A stretch of DNA of 64,000 nt from Thiodiazotropha sp050291245 (lineage in GTDB: Bacteria > Pseudomonadota > Gammaproteobacteria > Chromatiales > Chromatiaceae): positions 1-64,000 of the forward strand of contig JBNKJP010000021.1 in NCBI GenBank assembly GCA_050291245.1, read 5' to 3'. Numbering within the stretch: position 1 is the stretch's first letter; each line of letters starts with the position of its first letter. Positions 34,636-43,786 of this stretch are shown here, in pieces. The notes below the pieces were generated by a model, which saw only the letters and a list, made by a program, of their open reading frames with translations, ran no database searches and had not been told where the DNA came from. The position numbers were made by a program, and so were the translations under genes.

Positions 34636-35094
34636 TTAACTGTTAATAATATTTCGAACGATAAAATGTCGATAAAATCCGAATGGGCGCCAGACCCCTT
34701 GTGGCTCCGAGATCAATGGAATTCGAAACCTAGGACTTTGCAGTATTTCGATCTCCCACTTTCTAATGCCGATAAACCGAAAACTGACTCTATTAGGACC
34801 TGATAGGTCAATATCAGAAAATATTCCGGTTGAATAGGGCGAGCCGATTACGGCGGAATCGATAATGTGAAATTGATCATCCAGAAGAATAATACGAAGC
34901 TGCTCTTCATAGGGTATATCATCGGTTAAAAATAGTATGAATCGGTTGTTCCATTGGAGTGCGATTTCGAGTATTGCGCCTTGAACGAAGTACCCCGTAG
35001 GTCTGTTGTCGAATATTACCTCACTGATAGGGTCCTTGTTGTTGTTGCCCTCATCCAGGATATTAATGGTTAGATTTCGGATGGTCCTGAGCAT
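34636..35094 (-). CDS. Hypothetical protein, AT-rich region
   Basis: About 152 residues from the ATG at 35094; a longer frame from 35163 adds 23 residues that overlap a likely promoter-like AT stretch (ATAATATACTA on the minus strand). Beta-rich, with LQWNNRFILFLTDDIPYEEQLRIILLDD, FSDIDLSGPNRVSFRFIG, and a Phe/Arg-rich end. No signal peptide, no domain recognised. Its neighbour on the same strand, 33843-34238, is not similar in sequence. Confidence 0.5.
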   Translation of the reverse strand: MLRTIRNLTINILDEGNNNKDPISEVIFDNRPTGYFVQGAILEIALQWNNRFILFLTDDIPYEEQLRIILLDDQFHIIDSAVIGSPYSTGIFSDIDLSGPNRVSFRFIGIRKWEIEILQSPRFRIPLISEPQGVWRPFGFYRHFIVRNIINS

Positions 35095-35265
35095 AGTATG
35101 GATACCTGATTCACGCCACAAATAGTATATTATCCGAACGTTACAACTATCTTGTTTACTCATGCAATCAGGTATTCATGCGAATGTTTGTGTTTTTCGA
35201 GAGCATGAATGACGCGGGTCTACTAAATGATTGAATGATCATAAGATTTTCATGAAACACTGGCA

Positions 35266-35607
35266 ATGGTTAAGCTAACAAATTTACTGGGTGAACTTGA
35301 GTCTAACGCATCCATATCGGTAATCAAGAGAGAAATAGAAATGCTACACGCTCACCTGCTGCCCTTACAGCAAGGCCTGCAATACAGCAGCTATGTCAGT
35401 GATGAACCGATACAGGTGACAGTTCTTAACGTCGAAGATGAGGCTGACCTGGTTAGGGTACGGTTCGGTGTCATTTATATGGGGGTGATTGCGGGTTGTA
35501 GTTGTGCTGATGATCCAACGCCACTCGATACGGTCTCTGAGTATTGTACAGTCGAAATGCTGATCGATAGGATGAGTGCGAATGCAGAATTCAACTTGGT
35601 TGAGTAG
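35266..35607 (+). CDS. Hypothetical conserved-looking small protein
   Basis: 113 residues. Alpha/beta pattern: an N-terminal helix (LTNLLGELESNASISVIKREIEMLHAHLLPLQQGLQ), then strands with IQVTVLNVEDEADLVRVRFGVIYMGVIAGCSCADDP and a final helix. The CSC pair at about 84-86 may matter. No domain name is justified. It stands alone on the plus strand among orphan genes. Confidence 0.55.
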   Translation: MVKLTNLLGELESNASISVIKREIEMLHAHLLPLQQGLQYSSYVSDEPIQVTVLNVEDEADLVRVRFGVIYMGVIAGCSCADDPTPLDTVSEYCTVEMLIDRMSANAEFNLVE

Positions 35608-35908
35608 AATTTGTAACGGGTGTTTGAGTTATCTGGCTGGAACGAGTGCTACGAGTTTGGAATCATGACATCCTGCTACGGATAATCTTTCGAGCAAGTA
35701 ATCTATGAACCTGATTGGTTATGACTTTTCTAGGTGAAATTCATGCCTGGAAAGTGTCAATGTAGTGAAGTATCTATAGAGTGATATCTCTTCCATGAGT
35801 CGAATCGAAGGTCTTAATTTTGTTGTCGCCATCCCTGGAGCGGGCATTTCAGTTCAGGATAAACATCTTGAACCCTTCAATGCGTGTCCATTTGTTGTTT
35901 TACTAGCT
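35608..35908. other. Gap without recognised features
   Basis: About 300 bases, moderately AT-rich, between a plus-strand hypothetical gene and the 3' end of the VPLPA-CTERM gene. I see no gene, RNA or clear hairpin. Confidence 0.5.
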
Positions 35909-36526
35909 TCAGGAGAGTGTCTGCTTGCGTCGGTTAAATCCAATCAGACCCAGTAGTCCTGAACCAAACAACCATACCGCCGCGGGCACGGGTACTGCGC
36001 TGACCTGTAGGTCAACATCGACTGTTGTGGGAAGCGCTGAACCGCCCGCTACAAAAGCATAGTAGTGCTCGTTCGGGTCAAAAATCATGGGAGCGAACTG
36101 AGAGGTCAGATCCGTGGTGCCTCCTGCATTGATATAATCGCTTCCCCAGCTAAAGAACTCCCAGCCGTTGACATTATCATTGAAGAATTGCGTGACATTG
36201 GTATTGGGGTCGGAGAGCGATAAAAACGGTGTTGGATCATTGAATAATGTGTCATTGGCATCTGTTGTCAGGGCAAACCCCAGCGTTGTTAAGTCACTGT
36301 ATGAGCTGGTGGTCAATTGAATGTCCATTTGGCCATTCCAACCGCTGCCCAAGTCGAAACGGGTGATATCGGCTGCAACATTAAAATCTAAGCCATTAAT
36401 GGTTACGGGATATTGGGTATCGTTTAAATCAAGCGTATCAGTATATTGCGCCGCGAAGACCGATGAACTGGCTGTAAGGGCGGCGATTAGACTGAGAGAG
36501 CATCCTAAGGCGGTATGGTACTTCAT
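35909..36526 (-). CDS. VPLPA-CTERM sorting-domain protein
   Basis: 205 residues. Sec signal peptide (about 1-25, ends SSVFA). The C-terminus is the tripartite sorting signal: VPVPAAVWLFGSGLLGLIGF, then the basic tail NRRKQTLS. Such proteins are recognised by an exosortase/archaeosortase-like enzyme and processed for export to the surface or into exopolysaccharide. The mature domain is a beta-sandwich without catalytic residues, rich in Asn/Asp/Ser/Thr. No exosortase gene is in the window. Start supported by AAGGAGA upstream (TCTCCTT on the plus strand at 36531). Confidence 0.88.
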   Translation of the reverse strand: MKYHTALGCSLSLIAALTASSSVFAAQYTDTLDLNDTQYPVTINGLDFNVAADITRFDLGSGWNGQMDIQLTTSSYSDLTTLGFALTTDANDTLFNDPTPFLSLSDPNTNVTQFFNDNVNGWEFFSWGSDYINAGGTTDLTSQFAPMIFDPNEHYYAFVAGGSALPTTVDVDLQVSAVPVPAAVWLFGSGLLGLIGFNRRKQTLS

Positions 36527-36801
36527 ATCCTTCTCCTTGATATTTATTGAGTGTTGTTAGAGAGACTGATCATTACCGGAGTTTATCGCCGTTACCGTTA
36601 ACCAGCCCACAAAAGACCAACTATCTTGCTTTCATGTCTTGGAACTGAGATCTGTGCCCAATTTGCTCCCCGGAAGCCCCAGGAATCTTGAAAGTCACGC
36701 TGCCCGTTTTCTAATAGAAAAGGGTTAGAGTAACCTGGATAAACAGGACAAACCCGTCTATTCTTCAGCATAGACTCTTATGCAACTTATTGAAAAACAT
36801 C

Positions 36802-39210
36802 ATGAAACCAATATTAACTAGTCTCATAAAACTGTTTGTACTAGCTTGGGTGCTGACCCTGCTGGGCTGTTCAACTGCCCCACAACCCACGGAAAAGCAG
36901 GCGGATGTCGATTACGACCTGGTGCTTTCAATGCCATCCGAAGCCATGAATTTCGAGGATCAGGTTCGTCCGGTCATCGAGCGCCGGTGCGTGGTGTGCC
37001 ATGGCTGTTACGATGCGCCTTGCCAACTCAAACTTTCCTCATATCAGGGGATGCGACGAGGTGGTAGCACCCAAAGGGTTTATGATGGGGCGCGTATTTT
37101 CGCCATGGAGCCGACTCGATTAGGTATCGATGCCACGACACTCGAGGAGTGGCGAGAGAAAGGTTTTCATCCGGTATTGTCGGAAAACGTCTCGGACTCG
37201 CCCAAGCAGAACCTGCAACAGTCAATCATGTACCAACTGCTGCGCATGAAGCAGCGCCATCCCCAACCTCGGGTCGGTATGCTCCCAGACGATGTGGATG
37301 TGACACTCGATCGTGCTCAGGTATGCGCCAGCAACAGCGGCTTCGCCGAGTTGGAACGGACACATCCCATGTGGGGCATGCCCTACGGCCTGCCGAATCT
37401 GAACGAGGATGAGTACAGCACCCTGGTCTGGTGGTTGGCTCAAGGCGCTCCTGGTCCGCAACCTGTGAAGATATCCGTTCAGTCGAGCAGGCAGATCGAG
37501 AGCTGGGAGGCGTTTCTCAATCGTTCGGATAACAAACAGCGTCTGGTCAGCCGTTACCTCTATGAACATCTGCTTCAGGCGCACATCCATTTCGAGAATA
37601 CACCGGCCGACGAGTTTTTTCGTCTGGTGCGAAGTCCGAACCCACCAGGAGAACCTATCACGGAGATACCCACGGTACGCCCCTACGACGATCCCGGTGG
37701 TAGTTTCTACTATCGATTGCTGCCCTATGACGCCAGCCGTGTACTGAAGGCTCATAGTGTCTATGAATGGTCAGCGTCGCGCATGAAGCGTTACCAGGAG
37801 CTGTTTATTGAGCCCGATTACACTGTGAACACGCTGCCTGGGTACGCGGCGGAGCTTTCCGCCAATCCGTTCAAGGTGTACGAGGCGATCCCGCCGATCT
37901 CCCGCTACCGGTTTCTTCTCGATGATGCCCATTTCTTCATTGAAGGATTCATCAAGGGGCCGGTCTGTCGGGGTCAGATCGCCCTCAACGTGATCGAGGA
38001 TCAGTTCTGGGTGTTCTTCCTGCAGCCCCGCGAGCAGTCGATTACGCTCCAGCCTGAGTTCATCGATGCCTCCGAAGACTACTTGAATCTTCCCGCGGAA
38101 CAGGGCGACGATAATCTGCGGGTGTTTGCGACCTGGCAGGACTATCTCAAGCGCCAGCGCAAATATCTGGCGAGAAAGAATCTGTTTTTGGAAGAGTATT
38201 TTAACTCTGAGCAAAAGGTGATTGATATCCATAAAGGGGTTGAGCTGATCTGGGATGGGGAAGGTAATAACCCCAATGCCGGTCTGAGCGTATTCCGTCA
38301 CTACGACAGTGCTTCTGTGAGCCAGGGACTGGTCGGTGATTTTCCGGAAACCGCCTGGGTCATCGATTATCCGCTGTTCGAACGTATCCACTACCTTTTA
38401 GTGGCCGGATTCAATGTCTACGGTAACTTGACCCATCAGCTGACGACCCGTCTGTATATGGATTTTCTTCGCATGGAGGCGGAGAACCAGTTCCTGCTGT
38501 TCCTGCCCATTGAACAGCGCCAGGCGATCCGTGACGGCTGGTATCAGGGACTGCATGAAAACGTCTGGGATGATTTTCAGCAGGCCTTCTCAGTAACCAT
38601 GGAACTCGATACGGTGAGGGGTTATCAGCAGGACGATACTCAGCGAGAGCTGTACGGTCTGCTCATCCAGCGACTTGGGCCGGAGATTGCAGGAATGGAT
38701 CCGATTAACCGTTGCGCTGGTGAAGCGTGTGTGAAGAGCGCTGTCAGTACGCCACAGGAAGCGGATCGGCTGATGCGCAGAATCGCCCTTAAACGAGGCC
38801 GGTCCCTGATTGTGTTTCCCGATCTATCCTTTGTACATATCAAGGTTCCGAAGGGAGAGGATCTGGTTTATACGCTGATCCTCAATAAAGGCTATTCGAA
38901 TATCACCTCCATGTTTCAAAGCGAGGATCGGCGTGCCCGGTCCCAGGATACGCTCACAGTGGTCCGGGGATTGGTTGGGGCCTATCCCAACTTCTTCTTC
39001 TCGATCGAGCTCGATCAGCTCGAGGATTTCGTACAGGCTGTGGAAAGCATTGTTGACCGTGACGACTATGAGCGGTTTGTCGGTCGTTTCGGAATACGTC
39101 GCACCAACGGCCGATTCTGGACGGAATCGGATTGGTATCACGACTGGTTAGAGACCCATAATCCGGTCACGGCGGGGTTGCTTGACTATAATCGATACCG
39201 GAATCGCTGA
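36802..39210 (+). CDS. cti: Fatty-acid cis/trans isomerase
   Basis: About 802 residues from the ATG at 36802 (an earlier in-frame TTG is less likely). A lipobox LLGC gives lipidated Cys 23, and the c-haem motif CVVCH lies at 63-67. The remainder matches the large Cti enzyme, which turns cis unsaturated acyl chains of membrane phospholipids into trans forms in the periplasm, rigidifying membranes under solvent, heat or salt stress. The haem is required in the Pseudomonas enzyme. Later segments with conserved aromatics (RYRFLLDDAHFFIEGFIKGPVC, QFWVFFLQP) also fit. Length is normal for the family. Confidence 0.93.
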   Translation: MKPILTSLIKLFVLAWVLTLLGCSTAPQPTEKQADVDYDLVLSMPSEAMNFEDQVRPVIERRCVVCHGCYDAPCQLKLSSYQGMRRGGSTQRVYDGARIFAMEPTRLGIDATTLEEWREKGFHPVLSENVSDSPKQNLQQSIMYQLLRMKQRHPQPRVGMLPDDVDVTLDRAQVCASNSGFAELERTHPMWGMPYGLPNLNEDEYSTLVWWLAQGAPGPQPVKISVQSSRQIESWEAFLNRSDNKQRLVSRYLYEHLLQAHIHFENTPADEFFRLVRSPNPPGEPITEIPTVRPYDDPGGSFYYRLLPYDASRVLKAHSVYEWSASRMKRYQELFIEPDYTVNTLPGYAAELSANPFKVYEAIPPISRYRFLLDDAHFFIEGFIKGPVCRGQIALNVIEDQFWVFFLQPREQSITLQPEFIDASEDYLNLPAEQGDDNLRVFATWQDYLKRQRKYLARKNLFLEEYFNSEQKVIDIHKGVELIWDGEGNNPNAGLSVFRHYDSASVSQGLVGDFPETAWVIDYPLFERIHYLLVAGFNVYGNLTHQLTTRLYMDFLRMEAENQFLLFLPIEQRQAIRDGWYQGLHENVWDDFQQAFSVTMELDTVRGYQQDDTQRELYGLLIQRLGPEIAGMDPINRCAGEACVKSAVSTPQEADRLMRRIALKRGRSLIVFPDLSFVHIKVPKGEDLVYTLILNKGYSNITSMFQSEDRRARSQDTLTVVRGLVGAYPNFFFSIELDQLEDFVQAVESIVDRDDYERFVGRFGIRRTNGRFWTESDWYHDWLETHNPVTAGLLDYNRYRNR

Positions 39211-39236
39211 TTCTTTAACCAGCGGAGGAATTCGAG

Positions 39237-39890
39237 ATGCAAAGCCCGTTTATCCAGGCGTTCGATCAACTGCCGGATACCCTGCCGGTTTTTCCGCTCG
39301 AAGGTGCTGTGGTAATGCCCGGTGCTCAGCTTCCGCTGAATATCTTCGAGCCGCGCTACCTCAATATGATCGAGGATGCGATGGCGTCCCAGCACCTGAT
39401 CGGTATGATTCAGCCCGAAGCGCATGGTGAGAATCAAGGTTATTCGCTACGCAGAACAGGCTGTGCCGGTCGCATCACGACCTACCAGGAAACCTTTGAT
39501 GGTCGTATTGAGATCGTGCTCAGCGGCGTCTGCCGCTTCGATATGCAGGAAGAATTACCCACCACCCGGGGTTACCGCCTGGTAATCCCGGACTGGAGCC
39601 GGTTTGAACTGGACTATGACTATCCTCGTTTCGAAGTTTCTAAACAGCAGGAGCGGTTTTTCGAACAGCTTGAAGGGTATATGTCCGTTCAGGAGCTGAG
39701 TATCGATCAGAATGTCATCCACGACATTCCGCTGGCCCGGTTAATGAACATCCTGACGACCCTGTTGCCCTTGCACCACGAGGACAAACAGGCGATTATC
39801 GAGGCCGTCTCTTTCGAGTCCCGTTATAACCTGCTGGTCAGCCAGTTCGAACGGGTAGGCAGCGGTGGGCCATCTCAGCTGCATCACTGA
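39237..39890 (+). CDS. LON substrate-binding-domain protein
   Basis: 217 residues with GGAGGA before the ATG. The N-terminal LON domain is plain: LPVFPLEGAVVMPGAQLPLNIFEPRYLNMIEDAM, then the typical IGMIQP and GCAGRI motifs, and a helical C-terminal part with FFEQLEGYMSVQEL. There is no ATPase or protease domain, so it is one of the stand-alone LON-domain proteins of unknown function. The next hydrolase gene begins about 55 bases after its stop. Confidence 0.92.
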   Translation: MQSPFIQAFDQLPDTLPVFPLEGAVVMPGAQLPLNIFEPRYLNMIEDAMASQHLIGMIQPEAHGENQGYSLRRTGCAGRITTYQETFDGRIEIVLSGVCRFDMQEELPTTRGYRLVIPDWSRFELDYDYPRFEVSKQQERFFEQLEGYMSVQELSIDQNVIHDIPLARLMNILTTLLPLHHEDKQAIIEAVSFESRYNLLVSQFERVGSGGPSQLHH

Positions 39891-39945
39891 TATATCACAC
39901 CGTACATGTTTTCAAGGGGATAGTGGCCAGAGTGTCATCGATGGT

Positions 39946-40959
39946 ATGGGGAAATCAATATCAGGTCGTATCATAGCGAGCGACTTCCGTCCGGCCTGGT
40001 GGCTCAGGTCAGCGCATCTGCAGACGGTCTGGCCCAGTCTGCTGCGTCCCAGACGTTCACTCGAGATCAGTTGGGAACGTCTGGAACTGGCGGATGGCGA
40101 TTTCATCGATCTGGCCTGGCGGCGAACCCGGGGCCCCCGGGTGTTGGTGATCCACGGTCTGGAGGGTTCACTCGAATCCCACTATGCCATCCCTTTGCTG
40201 CAGTCCCTTGAACAGGCGGGATTCTGTCCCATATTCATGCATTTGCGGGGGTGTGGCAGGGAACCCAACCGGTTGGCGCGCAGCTATCACTCCGGTGCGA
40301 CCGGCGATCTGGCTGAGGTCCTGGAGCAGCTCGATGCCCGGGGCGAGTGCCCGGATGCCCTGATCGGGATCTCCCTGGGGGGCAACCTGTTGCTGAAATA
40401 CCTGGGGGAACGCGGCGATGACGCCTTGACCCGTACCGCTGTGGCAGTTTCGGTGCCTTTTCAGCTCAAGACCGCCTGTTTGCGCATGCAACAAGGGGTT
40501 TCGCGTGTCTATGGCCGCTACCTGCTTAACCGGTTGATCCGTAGTTTTCGGAAAAAAACCCGCGAGCATGGTTCACCGTTGCCGGTTGCGGCCGGAGACA
40601 TCCATACCCTATATGAATTCGATGAGCGGATCACCGCACCGCTCAACGGTTTCCGTGATGCCGAGGATTACTATCAGCGTTGCAGCTGCAAAGGCTATCT
40701 CAAAGAGATCCTGACACCCACTTTGATCCTGCATGCGACGGATGATCCGTTGATGACCCCGGAGGTAGTGCCTGGGGTTCCTGAGCTGGGCCCGGGAATC
40801 ACCTTGGAGTTGAGTACCCACGGCGGTCATGTGGGATTTATCGCGGGAATCCTGCCGGGTTTTCCCCGCTACTGGTTGGAGCAACGGGTTTGTGATTACC
40901 TGGTGGAGCAGTTACAGGTGGCCGGAAAGGATGTTCAGGTACGCTCTATTATGGGTTAA
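39946..40959 (+). CDS. YheT-like alpha/beta hydrolase
   Basis: About 337 residues from the ATG at 39946; a frame start 81 bases earlier overlaps the LON gene and does not fit the family. Family landmarks: FRPAWWLRSAHLQTVWPSL, LADGDFIDLAW, VIHGLEGSLESHY, the nucleophile elbow GISLGGNLLLKYLGE, and a late Asp (HATDDPLM) and His (STHGGHVGF). YheT/YMC-type hydrolases act on esters or lipids; the substrate here is not known. Confidence 0.9.
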   Translation: MGKSISGRIIASDFRPAWWLRSAHLQTVWPSLLRPRRSLEISWERLELADGDFIDLAWRRTRGPRVLVIHGLEGSLESHYAIPLLQSLEQAGFCPIFMHLRGCGREPNRLARSYHSGATGDLAEVLEQLDARGECPDALIGISLGGNLLLKYLGERGDDALTRTAVAVSVPFQLKTACLRMQQGVSRVYGRYLLNRLIRSFRKKTREHGSPLPVAAGDIHTLYEFDERITAPLNGFRDAEDYYQRCSCKGYLKEILTPTLILHATDDPLMTPEVVPGVPELGPGITLELSTHGGHVGFIAGILPGFPRYWLEQRVCDYLVEQLQVAGKDVQVRSIMG

Positions 40960-41052
40960 CTAATATCGTTGGGTGAATTCTCTTTTTATCAAAAGCCCAA
41001 GAGAACAATGGACTGCGGATTGCCAGAGCGGATATGGGTTGGGTTGTTTGAA

Positions 41053-41667
41053 TCAACGTATCCAGTGTGGTTTGTTCAATGATTCCGAACAGTCTTTAAA
41101 GTGCGCAACCAGTTCCGGCATAAAGCCCAGGAAATCCACTTCGAGTCCGGGGAGCGCGTGATGTAGTGCCGGCAGGTAGTCGTTTGTTCGTTCTCGGGAA
41201 CGTGCTCTTGGCGTCAGCCGGCGATCGATCCGCCACAGGGCCCGTTCGATACCGGTGAAACTGTTGTAGTCGTAGAGATGTCCTGTTTCGGTCAGCCGTG
41301 CCAGGAATTCACGGGCGACCATGGGATAGTCTTTGGGAGGATGAAGTGATCCTATGTGGAAGGCTTTAAGGAAATCGTTGAACTCGGACCGGGCGAAGCG
41401 TGACCAGTGCTTGACCAGAAGGTGGTCGTAGGCAATATCCACAACCACCCCCTTTAAGCGACCTGACCGTCCGAGCCGGGCCTTGCTGCGGTGAACTATC
41501 GGGTGAGCGTCGGTGAATGCGTCGATACGCCGATGCATGGCCAGCCCTGCGTTGAAATCGTCGCTTGCGCCTTGCCAGCTTCTGCCTTTTAGAAGGTCGG
41601 CAAGCAGGTTGCCATGCTGGTAGGCGATGGAGGCTTCGGAAAGGAAGATGTGGGCTAGCCAGTTCAT
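41053..41667 (-). CDS. acpH: Acyl-carrier-protein phosphodiesterase
   Basis: 204 residues, the usual length. It removes the phosphopantetheine arm from acyl carrier protein and belongs to the HD-like hydrolases. Seen: MNWLAHIFLSEASIAYQHGNLLADLLKG, AMHRRIDAFTDAHPIVHRSKARL, VVVDIAYDHLLVKHW. The conserved His/Asp residues (H6, D24, H-D pairs of RRIDAFTDAH and DIAYDH) are all present. The region right of its start holds several REP-like repeats. Confidence 0.92.
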   Translation of the reverse strand: MNWLAHIFLSEASIAYQHGNLLADLLKGRSWQGASDDFNAGLAMHRRIDAFTDAHPIVHRSKARLGRSGRLKGVVVDIAYDHLLVKHWSRFARSEFNDFLKAFHIGSLHPPKDYPMVAREFLARLTETGHLYDYNSFTGIERALWRIDRRLTPRARSRERTNDYLPALHHALPGLEVDFLGFMPELVAHFKDCSESLNKPHWIR

Positions 41668-41828
41668 GGAAGGCGGTTCTACTAAAAACGATTCAGTGCT
41701 TGGTCACCTCAAATTGGGTGGGGTTTTAAGTCTAATGGTACTTCTTAAGGGTGTTGAGCCGCAAATCACTGCAAAATTCGATGAGCAGTCCCTGTCCATC
41801 AGTGTAAATTTGCGTCCATTATTTCCTT

Positions 41829-41853
41829 GTTCCCACGCTCTGTGTGGGAGAAC
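41829..41853. repeat. REP-like palindrome, degenerate GTTCCCACGC type
   Basis: GTTCCCACGC TCT GTGTGGGAGAAC is a mutated relative of the palindrome at 14543-14569: the right arm has T for C and an inserted G. Confidence 0.6.
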
Positions 41854-41911
41854 AGACATGGGTTTGGTGGTCAACACAAATCTATTCAATACCACCTGGC
41901 TTAGGTATGCA

Positions 41912-41932
41912 TTCCCACGCGGAGCGTGGGAA
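41912..41932. repeat. REP-like palindrome, inverted GTTCCCACGC type
   Basis: TTCCCACGC (41912-41920), loop GGA, GCGTGGGAA (41924-41932), followed by CGAG. The loop is the complement of the one at 14555-14557, as if the element were inserted in the opposite direction. Forms a pair with the copy at 41829. Confidence 0.65.
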
Positions 41933-41990
41933 CGAGAACTAAAATGTGGTCATCTCGAATGGCACGCACTGATTGCCAACAACCACCGTC

Positions 41991-42010
41991 ATCCCGGCAG
42001 TTGCCGGGAT
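41991..42010. repeat. REP-like palindrome, ATCCCGGC type
   Basis: ATCCCGGCA and TGCCGGGAT around GT, inside ACCGTCATCCCGGC and CCGGGATCCAG. Same family as the copy at 28501-28520, sharing more than ten bases on both sides. Confidence 0.75.
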
Positions 42011-42220
42011 CCAGAATGTTTGGCAGTGGGTTCTTCCGGACTCTGGTATGCACCGGAATAACGGTGATTTTTAGCTCAAGTAAGTGCGATTAGAGGGTCC
42101 ACCCAGGGGTTTATTCCTGGGTGGGGAATGATGCGTTGCGGTGGGCTGAAGGCGCGCAGCGATACCCTGAGGGGGAGTATCACTGCGGGCCTGATGGGCG
42201 GATTAATGAATAGAGGGCTA

Positions 42221-43531
42221 TCAATAGGGGGTTGCGAAATCCTGGGTCCAGTAGATTCCGTAGTACCCGCCGCCATTGACCTTGCCGGCACCAACTTCGG
42301 TAAAGGTCGAGTTCATGATATTGGCGCAATGTCCGGGACTCGATAACCAGCCGTCCATTACGGCTTGTTCATCACTATATCCTGCTGCGATATTTTCACC
42401 ATAGGTCCGCCAGCGGTAACCTGTTGCGGTGATCCGGTCTCCGGGGCTGCTGCCGTCAGAACCGGTATGGCTGAAATAGTCTTCCTGGGCCATGGATTCG
42501 GAATGATTTGTGGCTGCGGTTTCCAACTGGCAGTGCCAGGCGAGCGCGGGGGCGGCTGTATAGCTCGTGGTGCCGCAGCTGCGGCTCTGGGCGCGGGCGT
42601 TGTTGATCAGTGTCAGCATCAGCTTGTCATTGTCATTCATGCAACTGGCAATGGTTTCCTGGCTCGTATCGCCCAGATTGTATGAGCCATTATCACCCGT
42701 GTCTGAGCCATCGTCCGGGTTGCCATCATCCGGGTTGCCATCATCCGGAATCTCGGCTGCGGCCGTGCTAAAACCCCAGCTTTCCGGGGTCACGGCGTTA
42801 CCGGCCAGATCCAAGAGGCCGTCACCCAGTGTGACCTGGTATTGAGTATCAGCCCGGAGGGGTTCCGAGGGCAGGAACAGGAGACGGTATTGGGTGCTGT
42901 CGTAACTGAGAGTGCCGCTCACGATCTGTCCGGACTGAGTCAGCAGGAGTGCGGAAGCATCGATGCTGGTTTCTGATAACGCCTCATTGAACGCAACGAG
43001 TATTTTGCTATCCACCGCGACATTCTGTGCCTGTTGTGCCGGCGAGCGTGTGATGATCTGCGGAGCGATAGTGTCCTGAGCAGGCGAGATCTGCAAGGTA
43101 TGACTGGTGCTTCTTGAGTACCGACCATCCGAGACGATCAGCTGGAAGGTCATCTGAGTGGTATCGGTGGCTTCCGGGGCGATGAAGGTGAGGGTGGAAC
43201 CAGCGGTGTCCGACAGGGTGACACGGGGCCCCGTGATCTGGCTCCAGGCAAACTGCAATGAGTCGCCGTCCGGATCGAATGAGCCGCTGCCGTCCAAGGT
43301 GATCGTCTCACCCGGCAGGGCGGTGTCACTTGCGCTAATGAAGGCGTAGGGTGGCAGGTTGAAGCGTCTGCGCCACCAGGAATGGCCGCCCCGGTAGGCG
43401 GTCTGATAGCTGGAGTCGGTGGTGCTCGATGTGGAGGTTCCGTCCGAATCCGAGTCTCCACATCCCGAGAGGGAGAAGCAAACCAGTAAGGCTGAGGTGG
43501 CGATTGTTATTTTTTGGGTGTCCATGAACAT
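42221..43531 (-). CDS. PKD/Big_5/CAP-domain lipoprotein
   Basis: 436 residues. A signal peptide ends LSGC (Cys about 24), then a Ser/Thr/Asp-rich linker. A PKD-like domain follows (about 60-150: LDGSGSFDPDGDSLQFAWSQ), then a bacterial Ig-like Big_5 domain (150-255: ITRSPAQQAQNVAVDSKI, then AGNAVTPESWGFST). A short linker with tandem DDGNP repeats comes next, then a C-terminal CAP/SCP domain (about 290-435: MLTLINNARAQSRSCG, YFSHTGSDGSSPGDRI, YGENIAAGYSDEQAVMDGWLSSPGHCANIM). CAP domains of bacteria are secreted and poorly understood. Either of two ATGs (43531 or 43525) may start it. Confidence 0.9.
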   Translation of the reverse strand: MFMDTQKITIATSALLVCFSLSGCGDSDSDGTSTSSTTDSSYQTAYRGGHSWWRRRFNLPPYAFISASDTALPGETITLDGSGSFDPDGDSLQFAWSQITGPRVTLSDTAGSTLTFIAPEATDTTQMTFQLIVSDGRYSRSTSHTLQISPAQDTIAPQIITRSPAQQAQNVAVDSKILVAFNEALSETSIDASALLLTQSGQIVSGTLSYDSTQYRLLFLPSEPLRADTQYQVTLGDGLLDLAGNAVTPESWGFSTAAAEIPDDGNPDDGNPDDGSDTGDNGSYNLGDTSQETIASCMNDNDKLMLTLINNARAQSRSCGTTSYTAAPALAWHCQLETAATNHSESMAQEDYFSHTGSDGSSPGDRITATGYRWRTYGENIAAGYSDEQAVMDGWLSSPGHCANIMNSTFTEVGAGKVNGGGYYGIYWTQDFATPY

Positions 43532-43786
43532 AATACTCCCGAAGAGCGATAGAAATGATACTAACTGTCGTCTTGTTATTATTTGTGTTCCCGATTCAAA
43601 TAAACGGGAAAAATATTCTGCCCGAGTCTATTCCAATTGCTGCTGTGATGTTGGATTGAAGTTTGGGAATGTGATCGGGTTCATTGGAAAAATGGTACCG
43701 TGACGCGAAATACCGACGGTCGATGTATCGCCTAACTAAAGCAGTGGTGTTTGGAACTCTCGACGAGACTACAGGTTCGTGGCCAC

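Larger units (their letters stand above)
41668..42220. other. Repeat-rich gap
   Basis: About 550 bases holding three REP-like palindromes (see 41829, 41912 and 41991). A 144-codon plus-strand frame through them reads the usual repeat translations (FPRGAWERE, HRHPGSCRDPE) and is not a gene. No RNA gene seen. Confidence 0.6.

Noticed and set aside
39865..39945. N-terminal extension of the YheT-like hydrolase
   Set aside because: Overlaps the end of the LON-domain gene and has no family likeness; the start at 39946 fits.
41627..42061. 144-codon frame on the plus strand
   Set aside because: It runs through REP-like repeats (FPRGAWERE, HRHPGSCRDPE) and overlaps the start of acpH; not a gene.
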